This document shows positions 26,393 through 35,285 of a stretch of 64,000 bases of DNA, piece after piece. The stretch covers positions 24,458 to 88,457 of the forward strand of contig JBFHGX010000003.1 in assembly GCA_041582875.1 (NCBI GenBank), in the 5' to 3' direction. Positions within the stretch are counted from its first letter, which is position 1. Every line of letters begins with the position of its first letter. The position numbers and the translations under genes were made by a program. The stretch comes from UBA6244 sp041582875 (GTDB taxonomy: Bacteria > Bacteroidota > Bacteroidia > Bacteroidales > F082). The notes beneath the pieces were generated by a model that saw only the letters and a program-made list of their open reading frames with translations, was not told where the DNA came from and did no database searches.

Positions 26393-26432
26393 CGAAGTGG
26401 AGTGCATTTTAGTATCTTTCAAATCTAACCTC

Positions 26433-28934
26433 ATGAAAAAGTTTCTGATTATTATTCTTACTTTGGGCGTACTAACCCTGCCTTTTGCGTGTAAAAAGAA
26501 AACCGACGATCCGGATCCCGAACCAATACCAGGTGAAATCATTGTAGCCGATATCACCAAGGTAATGGACGAACAATCCAGGTTGGCCATTTCCAGTCTT
26601 GACACCATCGATTACACCTTTACTTTCTCAGGTGAGAGTGATCTGATCAGTCAAATGCAGGTAGGAGATATATTGGTGGATAGTGCTTCGGCATGGGCAC
26701 ACTATGGCTATCTGCGGAAAATTGTTTCCATCGAAACTTCCAAAGGCGAAACCAAAGTGTTTACCACCCAGGCCGGTCTTACAGAAGCAATTCTTCAAGG
26801 TAGTATCGATTTCAATAGTGGAAGCCTAAAGACCAGTCAGATTGAGCGTATGGAGCTGACTGAAGGGGTAACGTTGAAATCGCTTAAAAACACAGATTTT
26901 ACCGTTTTCGATATGGATTACGACATGACTTTTGGAAGTGGCACCGACCAGGTGACAGTTCAAGGAAATTCATCGCTCGATATAGGGGTGTTTTTTAAAT
27001 TTAACTGGGATTACTGCATCCTGTGTTTGCCTCCTGAGGTTACCATTGAGTTGTTTGAGTCCGGAGTTGAAATTAACCAAAGTGCTTCCATCGATGTAGT
27101 TTCGCAATATGGTGCCTCCATCGATAAGCAGCGCATTCCCGTGGCCACTTTCTATTTCGAACCCTGGACCTTTGCCATCGGCCCTGTTCCCGTGGTCTTT
27201 GTTCCTAAAATTCAACTTTTTGTGGGCGTTGACGGGCAACTTACTGCAGAGTTTACTGCCGGAGCATCGGAGTCGTTTAATGGTCGTCTGGGCACACGAT
27301 ATACCTCTGCCGATGGCTGGAGTACCATTAAGGAAAAAACCTTTACCTACGATTATTATCCTCCTAATTTAGATTTATCCATGAATGTGGAAGCCGGTGT
27401 TGGTCCTGAGATCAGCCTGATGTTGTACGGTGTTGCCGGCCCGTTTACCAATGTTACGGCTTGTTCACTTCTCGAAGCAGAGCTACATACAGGAACTGAA
27501 AACTGGACGCTGGATTATACGGTAGGGGTTAAGGCCGAAGTGGGAATCAGAATAGATGTGCTGCTTTTTGAGGATGAGTGGAGTACCGATTTTTGTTTGT
27601 TTGAACAAAACCTGATGCACCTGGAAGATGAACCCATGGAAACTGGCGTATTTTTTGAATCGCCTACTGATGGCAACTGGATTGGGTTGGGCAGTGTGGT
27701 GGATCTCAAAGCAAGAGTCACCGGAGCCACCCCTTCGCAGCTTGAGTTTCTGGTCGATGGCAGTCTTGTGTCCACCGTTTTGCAGGAACCCTGGGAAACG
27801 TCATGGAATACAGCTTCTTCGTCCTTTGGAGAGCACACCCTTGTGGTGAATGATGTCATTGGTGGATTAGTGGTGGATTCCGACACCATCACCATTAGTC
27901 TGGTAAATGCCGTATGGGAAGTGGTTGATCTCAGCAGCTTAAATCAAAACAATGAAACCATCAACACAGATGTGTTTTTTGTAAGTGAAAATGAAGGCTG
28001 GATGACTGGAGGTACGGGATATGGTTTCTTTGGCTACATGTTACACACAGTGGATGGCGGTCAGAATTGGCAGAATATAGCACCTGATGATTTTATCGAG
28101 AAAATGGAACAAATCATTTTCCTCAACGAAGACGAAATTTTAGCTCGCACATTTACCGGAAGAGTCATCACTTCTAATACATGGAACAATATTTATTGGC
28201 AAAGCACTCCTCCCGGAAACGGAGGGCCTACTTTCGATAATTTCAGAGTCAGTAGTATAGCATTAAGCAATGCCGGATATCTGGTGGCCACAGGTAATTA
28301 TATTAATGAAGAGGAATACAAAATTAGTCTGGCAAATGCTACTTCAGGTGATTTTCAACCCATTGGAGTTATCGATATTCCCTATTATTACGACGATATG
28401 CCTACCAGTCCTAGGGTTTATTTCAGAAATGAAAAAGGCATCGTTTTTAATTTAAAAGATCAAAGTAACCCTTTGCGTCAATACATCATGCTTTCTGAAG
28501 ATGGTGGATTAAGTTGGGAAAATATACAGCTAAATGCCTCAGGCATTACGCGTGATGATGATCTTTATGATGCGTTTTTTCTTAATGAAAACAAAGGATG
28601 GCTCGTAGGTCGCGAAAGTCAGGGATTTGCCGTGGTACTGATTACCGAGGATGGCGGACAATCGTGGGACAAAGTAAATATCCCCGAAGCCTATAATTTC
28701 GGTTCCATTTGGATGCTAAACGATGAGGACGGTTATGCTACCATAAATGCCTATGATTCCGGTGATATTGGCCACTCCAAGCTATATCACACGCAAGATG
28801 GAGGACATACCTGGATGCCTGTTGATATAGCAACAACCATCATGCCCATGAAAAAAGTTTTCTTCAAGGGACCTTATTTAGGCTATGTTGTTGGGCAGGG
28901 ATCAGACGCTTATCGGTTTACCGTCGGCAAATAA
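26433..28934 (+). CDS. Large lipoprotein with Ig-like and Ycf48-like propeller domains
   Basis: This 833-residue protein starts at ATG 26433, giving MKKFLIIILTLGVLTLPFAC with a lipid cysteine followed by KKKTDDPDPEPIPG, an acidic tract like known surface-export signals of Bacteroidota lipoproteins. Residues about 50-400 are strand-rich and unrecognised. An Ig-like segment follows (about 405-500, SPTDGNWIGLGSVVDLKARV), then a C-terminal propeller with Asp-box-like strings (TVDGGQNW, SEDGGLSW, TEDGGQSW, TQDGGHTW) and EGWMTGG/KGWLVGR blades as in Ycf48-like proteins. It is probably a surface binding protein; no enzyme motif is seen. Confidence 0.78.
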   Translation: MKKFLIIILTLGVLTLPFACKKKTDDPDPEPIPGEIIVADITKVMDEQSRLAISSLDTIDYTFTFSGESDLISQMQVGDILVDSASAWAHYGYLRKIVSIETSKGETKVFTTQAGLTEAILQGSIDFNSGSLKTSQIERMELTEGVTLKSLKNTDFTVFDMDYDMTFGSGTDQVTVQGNSSLDIGVFFKFNWDYCILCLPPEVTIELFESGVEINQSASIDVVSQYGASIDKQRIPVATFYFEPWTFAIGPVPVVFVPKIQLFVGVDGQLTAEFTAGASESFNGRLGTRYTSADGWSTIKEKTFTYDYYPPNLDLSMNVEAGVGPEISLMLYGVAGPFTNVTACSLLEAELHTGTENWTLDYTVGVKAEVGIRIDVLLFEDEWSTDFCLFEQNLMHLEDEPMETGVFFESPTDGNWIGLGSVVDLKARVTGATPSQLEFLVDGSLVSTVLQEPWETSWNTASSSFGEHTLVVNDVIGGLVVDSDTITISLVNAVWEVVDLSSLNQNNETINTDVFFVSENEGWMTGGTGYGFFGYMLHTVDGGQNWQNIAPDDFIEKMEQIIFLNEDEILARTFTGRVITSNTWNNIYWQSTPPGNGGPTFDNFRVSSIALSNAGYLVATGNYINEEEYKISLANATSGDFQPIGVIDIPYYYDDMPTSPRVYFRNEKGIVFNLKDQSNPLRQYIMLSEDGGLSWENIQLNASGITRDDDLYDAFFLNENKGWLVGRESQGFAVVLITEDGGQSWDKVNIPEAYNFGSIWMLNDEDGYATINAYDSGDIGHSKLYHTQDGGHTWMPVDIATTIMPMKKVFFKGPYLGYVVGQGSDAYRFTVGK

Positions 28935-28984
28935 TACTTATCTTTAAACCTTAATTATTCTAATCTGAAATAATATACTTACCC

Positions 28985-30034
28985 ATGAAAAAAATTCTCA
29001 TTTTAGCGTTATTCTTTGCTGTTGCATTTTCTTTACAGACTCAAGCCCAGTTTGGTATCCCAACCAAAATTCAAAATAAATACAAAAAGGTGGGGAGAGA
29101 AAAAGCCGAAGAGCAAAAAACGAAAGCCGAAGACAAAGGCATGGAAGCCGCAGACAAGGGCCTGGATAGCGGAGCCGAAGCTGCTGAACCTGGCATTCAG
29201 GCAGCAGAAGAAGCTGAAAAAAAAGGTGAAGAATATACCCTTGTGGGAATTCAGAAATACGGCGAATTTGTTGAAGGATACGAAGCCGATGTAGCCAGCA
29301 AAGATCCTGATGATTACCGCAGGTATGGTTTTGAATCAGCCATTGTAGAATATAAATTGGAAGGATCTGACGAAGGAACAAAAACCCTGTACATCGACAG
29401 GGGAGGGTACAAATTTGCTGAATATGAGATCATTGAAAAGCGGAAGTTGGAAGAGCGAAATACCGTAATTCTAATTGGAAGCGACATGATCACCTTTGAT
29501 TACAAAAACAATTCTGCCGTAAAAATGCACAATCCAGCTGCATATTTGTTGGCCAACCCAAACCGTGACTGGGAAGAAACTGGTCGCAATATGTTGATTA
29601 AAATGGGTTATGAAGTTATTGGACAAGAAACCATCTCAGGTAAAGAATGCGATATCTGGAAAAACGGTAAAAACAAAATATGGGTATGGAATGGATTGAC
29701 CTTAAAATCGCAAATTGGCAAAGATGTGGAAACAGCTACCCAAATCGAAATCGACGTAAGTATTCCCGTTGAGGTTTTTGAGGTTCCTAAAGGATTTGAA
29801 TATGAAGTTATTGAAGCCTCAGACATGTTCCCTGATCCGAATGAAATTGCCTATGAGGAGGATGAAATGACCGAAGAAGAATGGAATGCCGTACTGGATG
29901 AAATTGAGACCATGTCGTATTCACAATACAAAGCTAAAGTCCTCGAAGAAAACCCTGAGATGGAAGATGAACAAATTAAGCAGACGTATTTGTATCTTCG
30001 TCAGGAGGCTAAGAGGAGGCATAGGGTGGAGTAG
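28985..30034 (+). CDS. Exported protein with charged helical segment, unknown function
   Basis: This 349-residue protein has the signal peptide MKKILILALFFAVAFSLQTQ (cleavage near AQA/QF). Residues about 35-85 are a lysine/glutamate/alanine-rich helical stretch (KAEEQKTKAEDKGMEAADKG...). The core (about 110-285) shares its layout with the gene at 24453: EYKLEGSDEGTKTLYIDRGG, then GYEVIGQETISGKECDIW and IWVWNGLTLKSQ. The C-terminal 65 residues are strongly acidic, then basic. It resembles DUF4412-like periplasmic proteins. It ends at a terminator shared with the convergent EF-G2 gene. Confidence 0.65.
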   Translation: MKKILILALFFAVAFSLQTQAQFGIPTKIQNKYKKVGREKAEEQKTKAEDKGMEAADKGLDSGAEAAEPGIQAAEEAEKKGEEYTLVGIQKYGEFVEGYEADVASKDPDDYRRYGFESAIVEYKLEGSDEGTKTLYIDRGGYKFAEYEIIEKRKLEERNTVILIGSDMITFDYKNNSAVKMHNPAAYLLANPNRDWEETGRNMLIKMGYEVIGQETISGKECDIWKNGKNKIWVWNGLTLKSQIGKDVETATQIEIDVSIPVEVFEVPKGFEYEVIEASDMFPDPNEIAYEEDEMTEEEWNAVLDEIETMSYSQYKAKVLEENPEMEDEQIKQTYLYLRQEAKRRHRVE

Positions 30035-30051
30035 GAAACTTATATTGAATT

Positions 30052-30085
30052 AAAAAAAGGCGGCTCGAAACAAGCCGCCTTTTTA
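30052..30085 (+). terminator. Bidirectional rho-independent terminator
   Basis: AAGGCGGCT (30057-30065) and AGCCGCCTT (30073-30081) form a perfect stem flanked by an A run on the left and a T run on the right, so it can end transcripts from both convergent genes. Confidence 0.9.
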
Positions 30086-30104
30086 TTTTATTAAGATTCC
30101 GAAT

Positions 30105-32240
30105 CTATTCTTCTTCATTCAGTGATTCCTGGTATTCTTTCAACAGTTTGTCCTGAACATCAGTTGGAACTTGTTGATAGGTGTCATACTTCAGACTGAA
30201 GGTTCCACGACCTGAGGTAACTGCGCTTAATGAAGTAACATATTTACTCATTTCGGCACCAGGAACTTTGGCCTTAATCACTTGATTTTTACCAGCTGAT
30301 TCCATTCCCATAATGATGGCGCGACGACTTTGAAGGTCTGTCATAACTGCACCCATCATATCTTCAGGAACAGATACAACCAAATCATAAACAGGTTCCA
30401 TAATCTTTGGGCCTGCATTTCTAAAGGCTTCGCTAAAGGCATGACGTCCGGCCAGCTTAAAGGAAATTTCATTGGAGTCAACAGGGTGCATTTTACCATC
30501 GTATACATACACAACGATATCACGTGCATATGATCCTGTTAATGGACCTTCGGTCATACGCTCCATTAATCCTTTAAGGATAGCAGGTAAAAAACGTGCA
30601 TCGATAGAACCACCCACAATACAGTTATGGAAAATCAATTTTCCACCCCAAGGCATTTCATGCTCTTCGGTTCCTCTTACAGGGAAATCGGTAGGATGTT
30701 TATAACCTTCAACATAAGGTTGAATCATCAAGTGAACTTCACCAAACTGACCTGAACCACCCGATTGTTTTTTATGACGGTAATCGGCACGTGCTGATTT
30801 GGTAATGGTTTCACGATAAGGAACTTTTGGTGCAAAGGTGACTACATCAATCTTAAATACATTTTTCAAGTACCATTTGATGGTATTCAAATGAAATTCG
30901 CCTTGTGATTTGATCAACATTTGCTTTAGCTCACGTGACAAACCAACTGAAATGGTAGGATCAGTGCGGTGCATTTCATGAAGTGCTCCGGCAAGTTTTT
31001 CATCATCTGTTGAATTCTCAGCCTTAACAGCAACGGTATATAGTTCATCAGGTAATTTAAGCCCTTCAAAACTTTCACCTCCAACCTTTGGATCCATCAA
31101 AGAATCACCAGTTCTAATATCTTTTAACTTGATGGCGATAGCAATATCACCGGGCATTATTTTATCAACTTTTTCGCGGTTTTTTCCATTGAGAATAAAC
31201 AATTGTGAAAGACGCTCTTTATGACCATTTCTTGGACAAATCAGGTCGGTTCCTTCAGTAAGAATACCTCCATTTAATTTAAAGAAAGAAACTTCGCCTA
31301 GGTGTTGCTCAATGGATGTTTTAAAAATAAACAAGCCAATAGGGTCGTTTTCACTGCAGTGAAATGCTGTTCCTTCATTGGTTTTACTTTCACGAACCAC
31401 ACTTGGAGATGGGCATGAATTAACAACGAAATCAAGGAGGCGGGTTACACCAATACCATGTTTGGCTGAAGAACACATCACCGGAAAAATGGTACGCGTA
31501 ATCAAACCTAAACGAATACCCTCACGCATTTCATCCAAGGAAAGTGTATCGTGTTCAAAGTATTTTTCCATAAGAGCTTCGTCACCTTCGGCAGCTCTTT
31601 CAACGAGTGCTAAATGAAGATCTTCAGCTTTATCTTTTTCTGAGGCGGGAATTTCTGAGATTTCAGGTTCTCCACCACCATCTTTATATTTAAGTTGCTT
31701 CATCAATACCAAGTCAATGATGGTACTGAATCCTTCACCTCCATCAACAGGATACTGAGCAACAGTTACTTTATCACCAAAATAATCTTTTAGCGAAGTA
31801 ACAGCTTCATCAAAATTTGCGCTTTGATGATCCAGTTGGTTAATTGAAAAAACAACTGGGCATTCCATTATCTCGGTTTGTCTCCAGGCTGTTTCAGTAG
31901 TTGCTTCTACTCCGGCCTGGCCGTTAACCATTAAAATGGCGGTACCCGATACACGCAATGCAGCAATGGTTTCGCCCACGTAATCTGAAAATCCGGGAGT
32001 ATCTAAAATGTTTATTTTGTTGTCATTATAAATGGTGTAAAGCAAAGAGGAGTGCACTGAGTGCTGACGTTCGATTTCAATAGGCCTGTAATCAGAAACG
32101 GTGTTGTGGTCTTCCACTGTTCCTTTTCTGTTAATCATTTTTCCTTCAAACAGCATAGACTCGGCCATAGTAGTCTTGCCGGATTTCGCGCCTCCAATCA
32201 GAGCAATGTTTCTGATGTTTTTTGTGTCGTATACCTTCAT
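30105..32240 (-). CDS. Elongation factor G paralog (EF-G2-like) with altered GTPase motifs
   Basis: This 711-residue protein has all five EF-G domains and normal length. The P-loop is GGAKSGKT (16-23). Switch I reads ERQHSVHS where EF-G has ERGITI, so the key threonine is Ser61. The G3 motif is DTPGF (80-84) where active translational GTPases have DTPGH, so the catalytic histidine is Phe84. The G4 motif is NQLD (134-137), not NKxD. Paralogs of this kind are widespread in Bacteroidota, and in Bacteroides thetaiotaomicron an EF-G2 lacking GTPase activity has been reported to support translation under poor nutrition. I infer a similar role: ribosome translocation without GTP cleavage. Confidence 0.88.
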   Translation of the reverse strand: MKVYDTKNIRNIALIGGAKSGKTTMAESMLFEGKMINRKGTVEDHNTVSDYRPIEIERQHSVHSSLLYTIYNDNKINILDTPGFSDYVGETIAALRVSGTAILMVNGQAGVEATTETAWRQTEIMECPVVFSINQLDHQSANFDEAVTSLKDYFGDKVTVAQYPVDGGEGFSTIIDLVLMKQLKYKDGGGEPEISEIPASEKDKAEDLHLALVERAAEGDEALMEKYFEHDTLSLDEMREGIRLGLITRTIFPVMCSSAKHGIGVTRLLDFVVNSCPSPSVVRESKTNEGTAFHCSENDPIGLFIFKTSIEQHLGEVSFFKLNGGILTEGTDLICPRNGHKERLSQLFILNGKNREKVDKIMPGDIAIAIKLKDIRTGDSLMDPKVGGESFEGLKLPDELYTVAVKAENSTDDEKLAGALHEMHRTDPTISVGLSRELKQMLIKSQGEFHLNTIKWYLKNVFKIDVVTFAPKVPYRETITKSARADYRHKKQSGGSGQFGEVHLMIQPYVEGYKHPTDFPVRGTEEHEMPWGGKLIFHNCIVGGSIDARFLPAILKGLMERMTEGPLTGSYARDIVVYVYDGKMHPVDSNEISFKLAGRHAFSEAFRNAGPKIMEPVYDLVVSVPEDMMGAVMTDLQSRRAIIMGMESAGKNQVIKAKVPGAEMSKYVTSLSAVTSGRGTFSLKYDTYQQVPTDVQDKLLKEYQESLNEEE

Positions 32241-32494
32241 CCTTTTATAAAATTAATATTGTTTGTAACTATTTAAACAATGGGATAATCCGTAAACGTG
32301 AAAGATTTTGCAGTATTTATTATCAACGAATACCCCTACAATTCAGCTTGTTATAAACAAACTGAGTTTTTATCAAGAGGGCAAATGTAATAAATTAAAT
32401 ATTAATGACCTAGCATGTGTCTTATTTAGAGTGTGTCTAATAAGTATGTTTATCTGCCACTTTTCCGATTGGAAAAATATTACATATTAGCAGG

Positions 32495-34090
32495 TTAAAA
32501 TCCACTTAATGGCATCGAAACTGTGGGAATAAGTAAAAGCCATCCCAGAATAATCAAAACCAGCATAAAAGGCCAAATCCATTTTACCCAGCGATCATAA
32601 GGAATTTTGGCTACGCCCAAAACTCCGATTAAAACACCGGATGTTGGGGTAATCATGTTGGTGAAACCATCACCAAATTGGAAAGCCATAACTGTAGCCT
32701 GTCTCGACAAGTTGACTAAATCAGAAAAAGGAGCCATCACAGGCATGGTGAGCGCCGCTTTTGCCGATCCACTGGGGATAATTACATTTATCATGTTTTG
32801 AATAACGTACATCACGCTTACAGTACCAAATTTACCCATTCCGGCCATGGACGTCGACACACTGTTCAGAATGGTGTCAATAATGCGCCCATCCTCTAAA
32901 ATAACCAAAATACCTCCGGCCAAGCCCACCACCAAGGCAGCTGATAAAATATCGCCGGCTCCTTCAATAAAAAGTTTGGTGATTTTATTGGCACTGTAGT
33001 TCATGGCTGCTCCTGATAAAAGCCCCATTGCTAAAAACAGGCTAGCTATTTCTTCGATATACCATCCGTAACCCATTACGCCTATGATTAGAAATACGAT
33101 GGTGAACATCAGCAGGTGAAGAATAAAAAAGTGGATCGATTTTCGAAGACTCAGCAGTCCGAACAAGGCGAAAAAAGCAGTGGCAATGGGAAGCATCATC
33201 AGCTTTTCTGAGGAATTTCCAATTTTCATAATGGTATAAGGTTCCTGCCATGAGAAAATAATCAAGGTTGCTAGTGTTGCCACGAATACAAACCAGGCAC
33301 TTTTTGGTGTTGCGTAGCTATTCTCGGCTTCAGTTACTTCCACATGTTTCCTCCAGTAAGCATCTGATGCGTAAACCGGTGATTTTTGGGGGTCATTTTT
33401 CACCTTAGCTGCATAAATCAAAATCCAGGTAATCCCAACCAGATTGATTACGAACCAGGAAAACAGTCGGTAACCAAATCCGGAAAACAGCGGTAAATCA
33501 GCAATTCCCTGAGCAATCCCAACGGTAAACGGATTAAGAACCGCTCCGGCAAAACCAAGTCCCGCTGCCACAAAACTCATGCTCACCCCTACAATACTGT
33601 CGTAGCCCATTGAAATGGACAAAGGAACCAGAATAATGATAAAAGCAATGGTTTCTTCACTCATTCCAAAAACAGCCCCGAAAATGCTAAAAACAATCAT
33701 CACCATGGTGATGATTAAGTTGTTCACACCAATAAAATTAAGCACCTTGTATTTTTCCAACTTTTTTGCAGCGGTCAAAAAGGACAAAATTCCGATATCA
33801 ATGGCTTTGGTATTATTAACTATCCAAAAAGCACCACCGATCATCAAAATAAAAACAATAATTCCCGACTGACGTGTAAACCCTTCAAAAAAGGCTGAAA
33901 ACACTTGCCATGTTTGTGGGTGACTATCTACATAATGAAACGAATCTTTATCGATGACCGTCCGGTCGATTCCATTGACCTGTTTGATTTCGCGGATGTA
34001 TTCACCTCCGGGGATAATCCAGGTAAGCAAAGCTGCAAAAACAATGATGGCAAATATGATGACATAGGTATGTGGTATTTTTTTGAACAT
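32495..34090 (-). CDS. YfcC/DcuC-family membrane transporter
   Basis: This 531-residue inner-membrane protein has about 12-13 hydrophobic segments. Landmarks are TWIIPGGEYIRE, the conserved GMSEETIAF loop with downstream LGFAGAVLNPFTVGIAQG, and the C-terminal repeat NMINVIIPSGSAKAALTMP with FGDGFTNMITPTSG. These place it in the YfcC group of C4-dicarboxylate/basic amino acid carriers (Dcu-C superfamily, PF03606). The substrate is not known; dicarboxylates, arginine/ornithine or short peptides are possible. I chose ATG 34090 because a perfect -7 box (TATCTTTG, 34122-34115 on the minus strand) covers the alternative start at 34117. Confidence 0.85.
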   Translation of the reverse strand: MFKKIPHTYVIIFAIIVFAALLTWIIPGGEYIREIKQVNGIDRTVIDKDSFHYVDSHPQTWQVFSAFFEGFTRQSGIIVFILMIGGAFWIVNNTKAIDIGILSFLTAAKKLEKYKVLNFIGVNNLIITMVMIVFSIFGAVFGMSEETIAFIIILVPLSISMGYDSIVGVSMSFVAAGLGFAGAVLNPFTVGIAQGIADLPLFSGFGYRLFSWFVINLVGITWILIYAAKVKNDPQKSPVYASDAYWRKHVEVTEAENSYATPKSAWFVFVATLATLIIFSWQEPYTIMKIGNSSEKLMMLPIATAFFALFGLLSLRKSIHFFILHLLMFTIVFLIIGVMGYGWYIEEIASLFLAMGLLSGAAMNYSANKITKLFIEGAGDILSAALVVGLAGGILVILEDGRIIDTILNSVSTSMAGMGKFGTVSVMYVIQNMINVIIPSGSAKAALTMPVMAPFSDLVNLSRQATVMAFQFGDGFTNMITPTSGVLIGVLGVAKIPYDRWVKWIWPFMLVLIILGWLLLIPTVSMPLSGF

Positions 34091-34139
34091 GACAGTTTTT
34101 TTTATTACGGGGAGCAAAGATATTGAAAGGATTGGATTT

Positions 34140-34215
34140 GTAGAGGGGAGGCAGAAGTGTGAAGTCTGAAGACCGGAGACGGAAGTCGGAAGATGGATGC
34201 TGGGAGAGGGGAGTT
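34140..34215 (+). repeat. Purine-rich degenerate repeat
   Basis: This stretch contains imperfect repeats of the type GAAGTCTGAAGAC, GGAGACGGAAGTCGGAAGA, nearly free of pyrimidines. Similar purine-rich tracts occur between genes in Bacteroidota. It lies between divergent transporter and sigma factor genes. Confidence 0.4.
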
Positions 34216-34225
34216 TAAACTTGAT

Positions 34226-34233
34226 TAACTTTG
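34226..34233 (+). promoter_or_regulatory. -7 promoter element for the ECF sigma factor gene
   Basis: TAACTTTG matches TAnnTTTG exactly and lies about 35 bases before the ATG at 34268. No TTG is found at the expected -33 position; the purine-rich repeat lies there instead. Confidence 0.4.
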
Positions 34234-34267
34234 TAACCTATGGATAGTTATTGCGTCCAAACAGCAA

Positions 34268-34828
34268 ATGCCAGTGAATAACCAGGACAACCCCATCGTT
34301 GAGCGCATCCGTCAGGGTGATGTAAAGGCATATGCACTGTTGGTCGACCGATATAAGGACAAGGTTTTTTCGCTGGTATTGGGGATTGTGCGGTCACGCG
34401 AGGTGGCCGAAGAAGTAGCTCAGGATGTGTTTATTAAAGCTTTCCGTTCACTTAATAATTTTCGCGAAGATGCATCATTCAGTACCTGGCTTTATCGTAT
34501 AGCCTACAATAGTTCCATTTCGGAAATCAGAAAACGAAAAATAAATCACGTGACTTTGGAAGAGGACTATCATCAAGCATACGTTTTGGCTCATGATGAC
34601 CATGAGGAAAAGGAGGAACGCCATCGTCAGTTGAACTACGCAATTTCAAAACTTAACCCTGAAGAGCAATTGCTCATACAAATGTACTATCGTGAAGAAA
34701 AATCGGTAGAAGATGTATCTTTGTGTTTGAATAATTCCATTTCGAATGTCAAAGTAAAGCTTTTCAGGTTGCGCAATAAACTCAAAATACTCATGGAAGA
34801 ACTCAATAAAACTGCCCTTGCACTATAA
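34268..34828 (+). CDS. ECF-type RNA polymerase sigma factor
   Basis: This 186-residue protein has sigma-70 region 2 (about 10-80: YKDKVFSLVLGIVRSREVAE, then DVFIKAFRSLNNF and FSTWLYRIAYN) and region 4 (about 125-178: LNPEEQLLIQMYYREEKSVEDV and SISNVKVKLFRLRNKL). This is the domain set of extracytoplasmic-function sigma factors. The next gene starts 11 bases after the stop and encodes a membrane protein that is probably its anti-sigma partner. The target genes cannot be told from the window. Confidence 0.92.
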   Translation: MPVNNQDNPIVERIRQGDVKAYALLVDRYKDKVFSLVLGIVRSREVAEEVAQDVFIKAFRSLNNFREDASFSTWLYRIAYNSSISEIRKRKINHVTLEEDYHQAYVLAHDDHEEKEERHRQLNYAISKLNPEEQLLIQMYYREEKSVEDVSLCLNNSISNVKVKLFRLRNKLKILMEELNKTALAL

Positions 34829-34839
34829 ATTTAAATGCC

Positions 34840-35256
34840 ATGAATACGGAAGATCAATTCATTAAACAGTTTTTAAAAAATCAGCCAATCGAAAAGGCTC
34901 CACAAGATTTTACCCAAAAGGTAATGACTTCTGTTTTAGCCGAAAAAATATCGCCAAAGCGCTCGGAACAGGGTGATTGGATTTATGGTTTGGTATCAGC
35001 AGCCGCTGTTGTTATGGGTTTACTGGTGTATGTAATTTTTGATAGGCAAGGGTTAATGACCTATTTACTGAAATACAAGCAAATATTAATGGGTGATTTT
35101 ACATTGGTTTCATGGACGAAATCAATTTCTGCTGTTCCTCAGGGTTTAACCATCACATCTTTTTGGGTTGGCGTTATCCTCATCCCGATACTATTGCTTA
35201 TCATTGACAAAATCTTGTCATCAAAAAACATCAAAACAAATGTACTTTTTGTGTGA
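34840..35256 (+). CDS. Small membrane protein, probable anti-sigma partner
   Basis: This 138-residue protein has a soluble N-terminal third (MNTEDQFIKQFLKNQPIEKA...), then two transmembrane helices (about 48-68 and 106-126) with a short external loop. Its position directly after an ECF sigma gene suggests a membrane anti-sigma factor or accessory regulator. The zinc-binding HxxxCxxC motif of classic ZAS anti-sigma factors is absent. A perfect 9-base palindrome (35256-35274) lies at its stop, next to the convergent radA gene. Confidence 0.6.
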   Translation: MNTEDQFIKQFLKNQPIEKAPQDFTQKVMTSVLAEKISPKRSEQGDWIYGLVSAAAVVMGLLVYVIFDRQGLMTYLLKYKQILMGDFTLVSWTKSISAVPQGLTITSFWVGVILIPILLLIIDKILSSKNIKTNVLFV

Positions 35257-35285
35257 CAGCATTTTAAATGCTGTTTAAACGCTCT

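Noticed and set aside
32255..32281. Inverted repeat ATTGTTT/AAACAAT upstream of the EF-G2 gene
   Set aside because: It is short and AT-rich, as expected by chance in this region, and does not align with a promoter.
35256..35274. Palindrome ACAGCATTT-T-AAATGCTGT between the anti-sigma-like gene and radA
   Set aside because: As a terminator it is weak: the loop is one base, inner pairs cannot form and the following T tract is short. It is mentioned only in the neighbouring gene entry.
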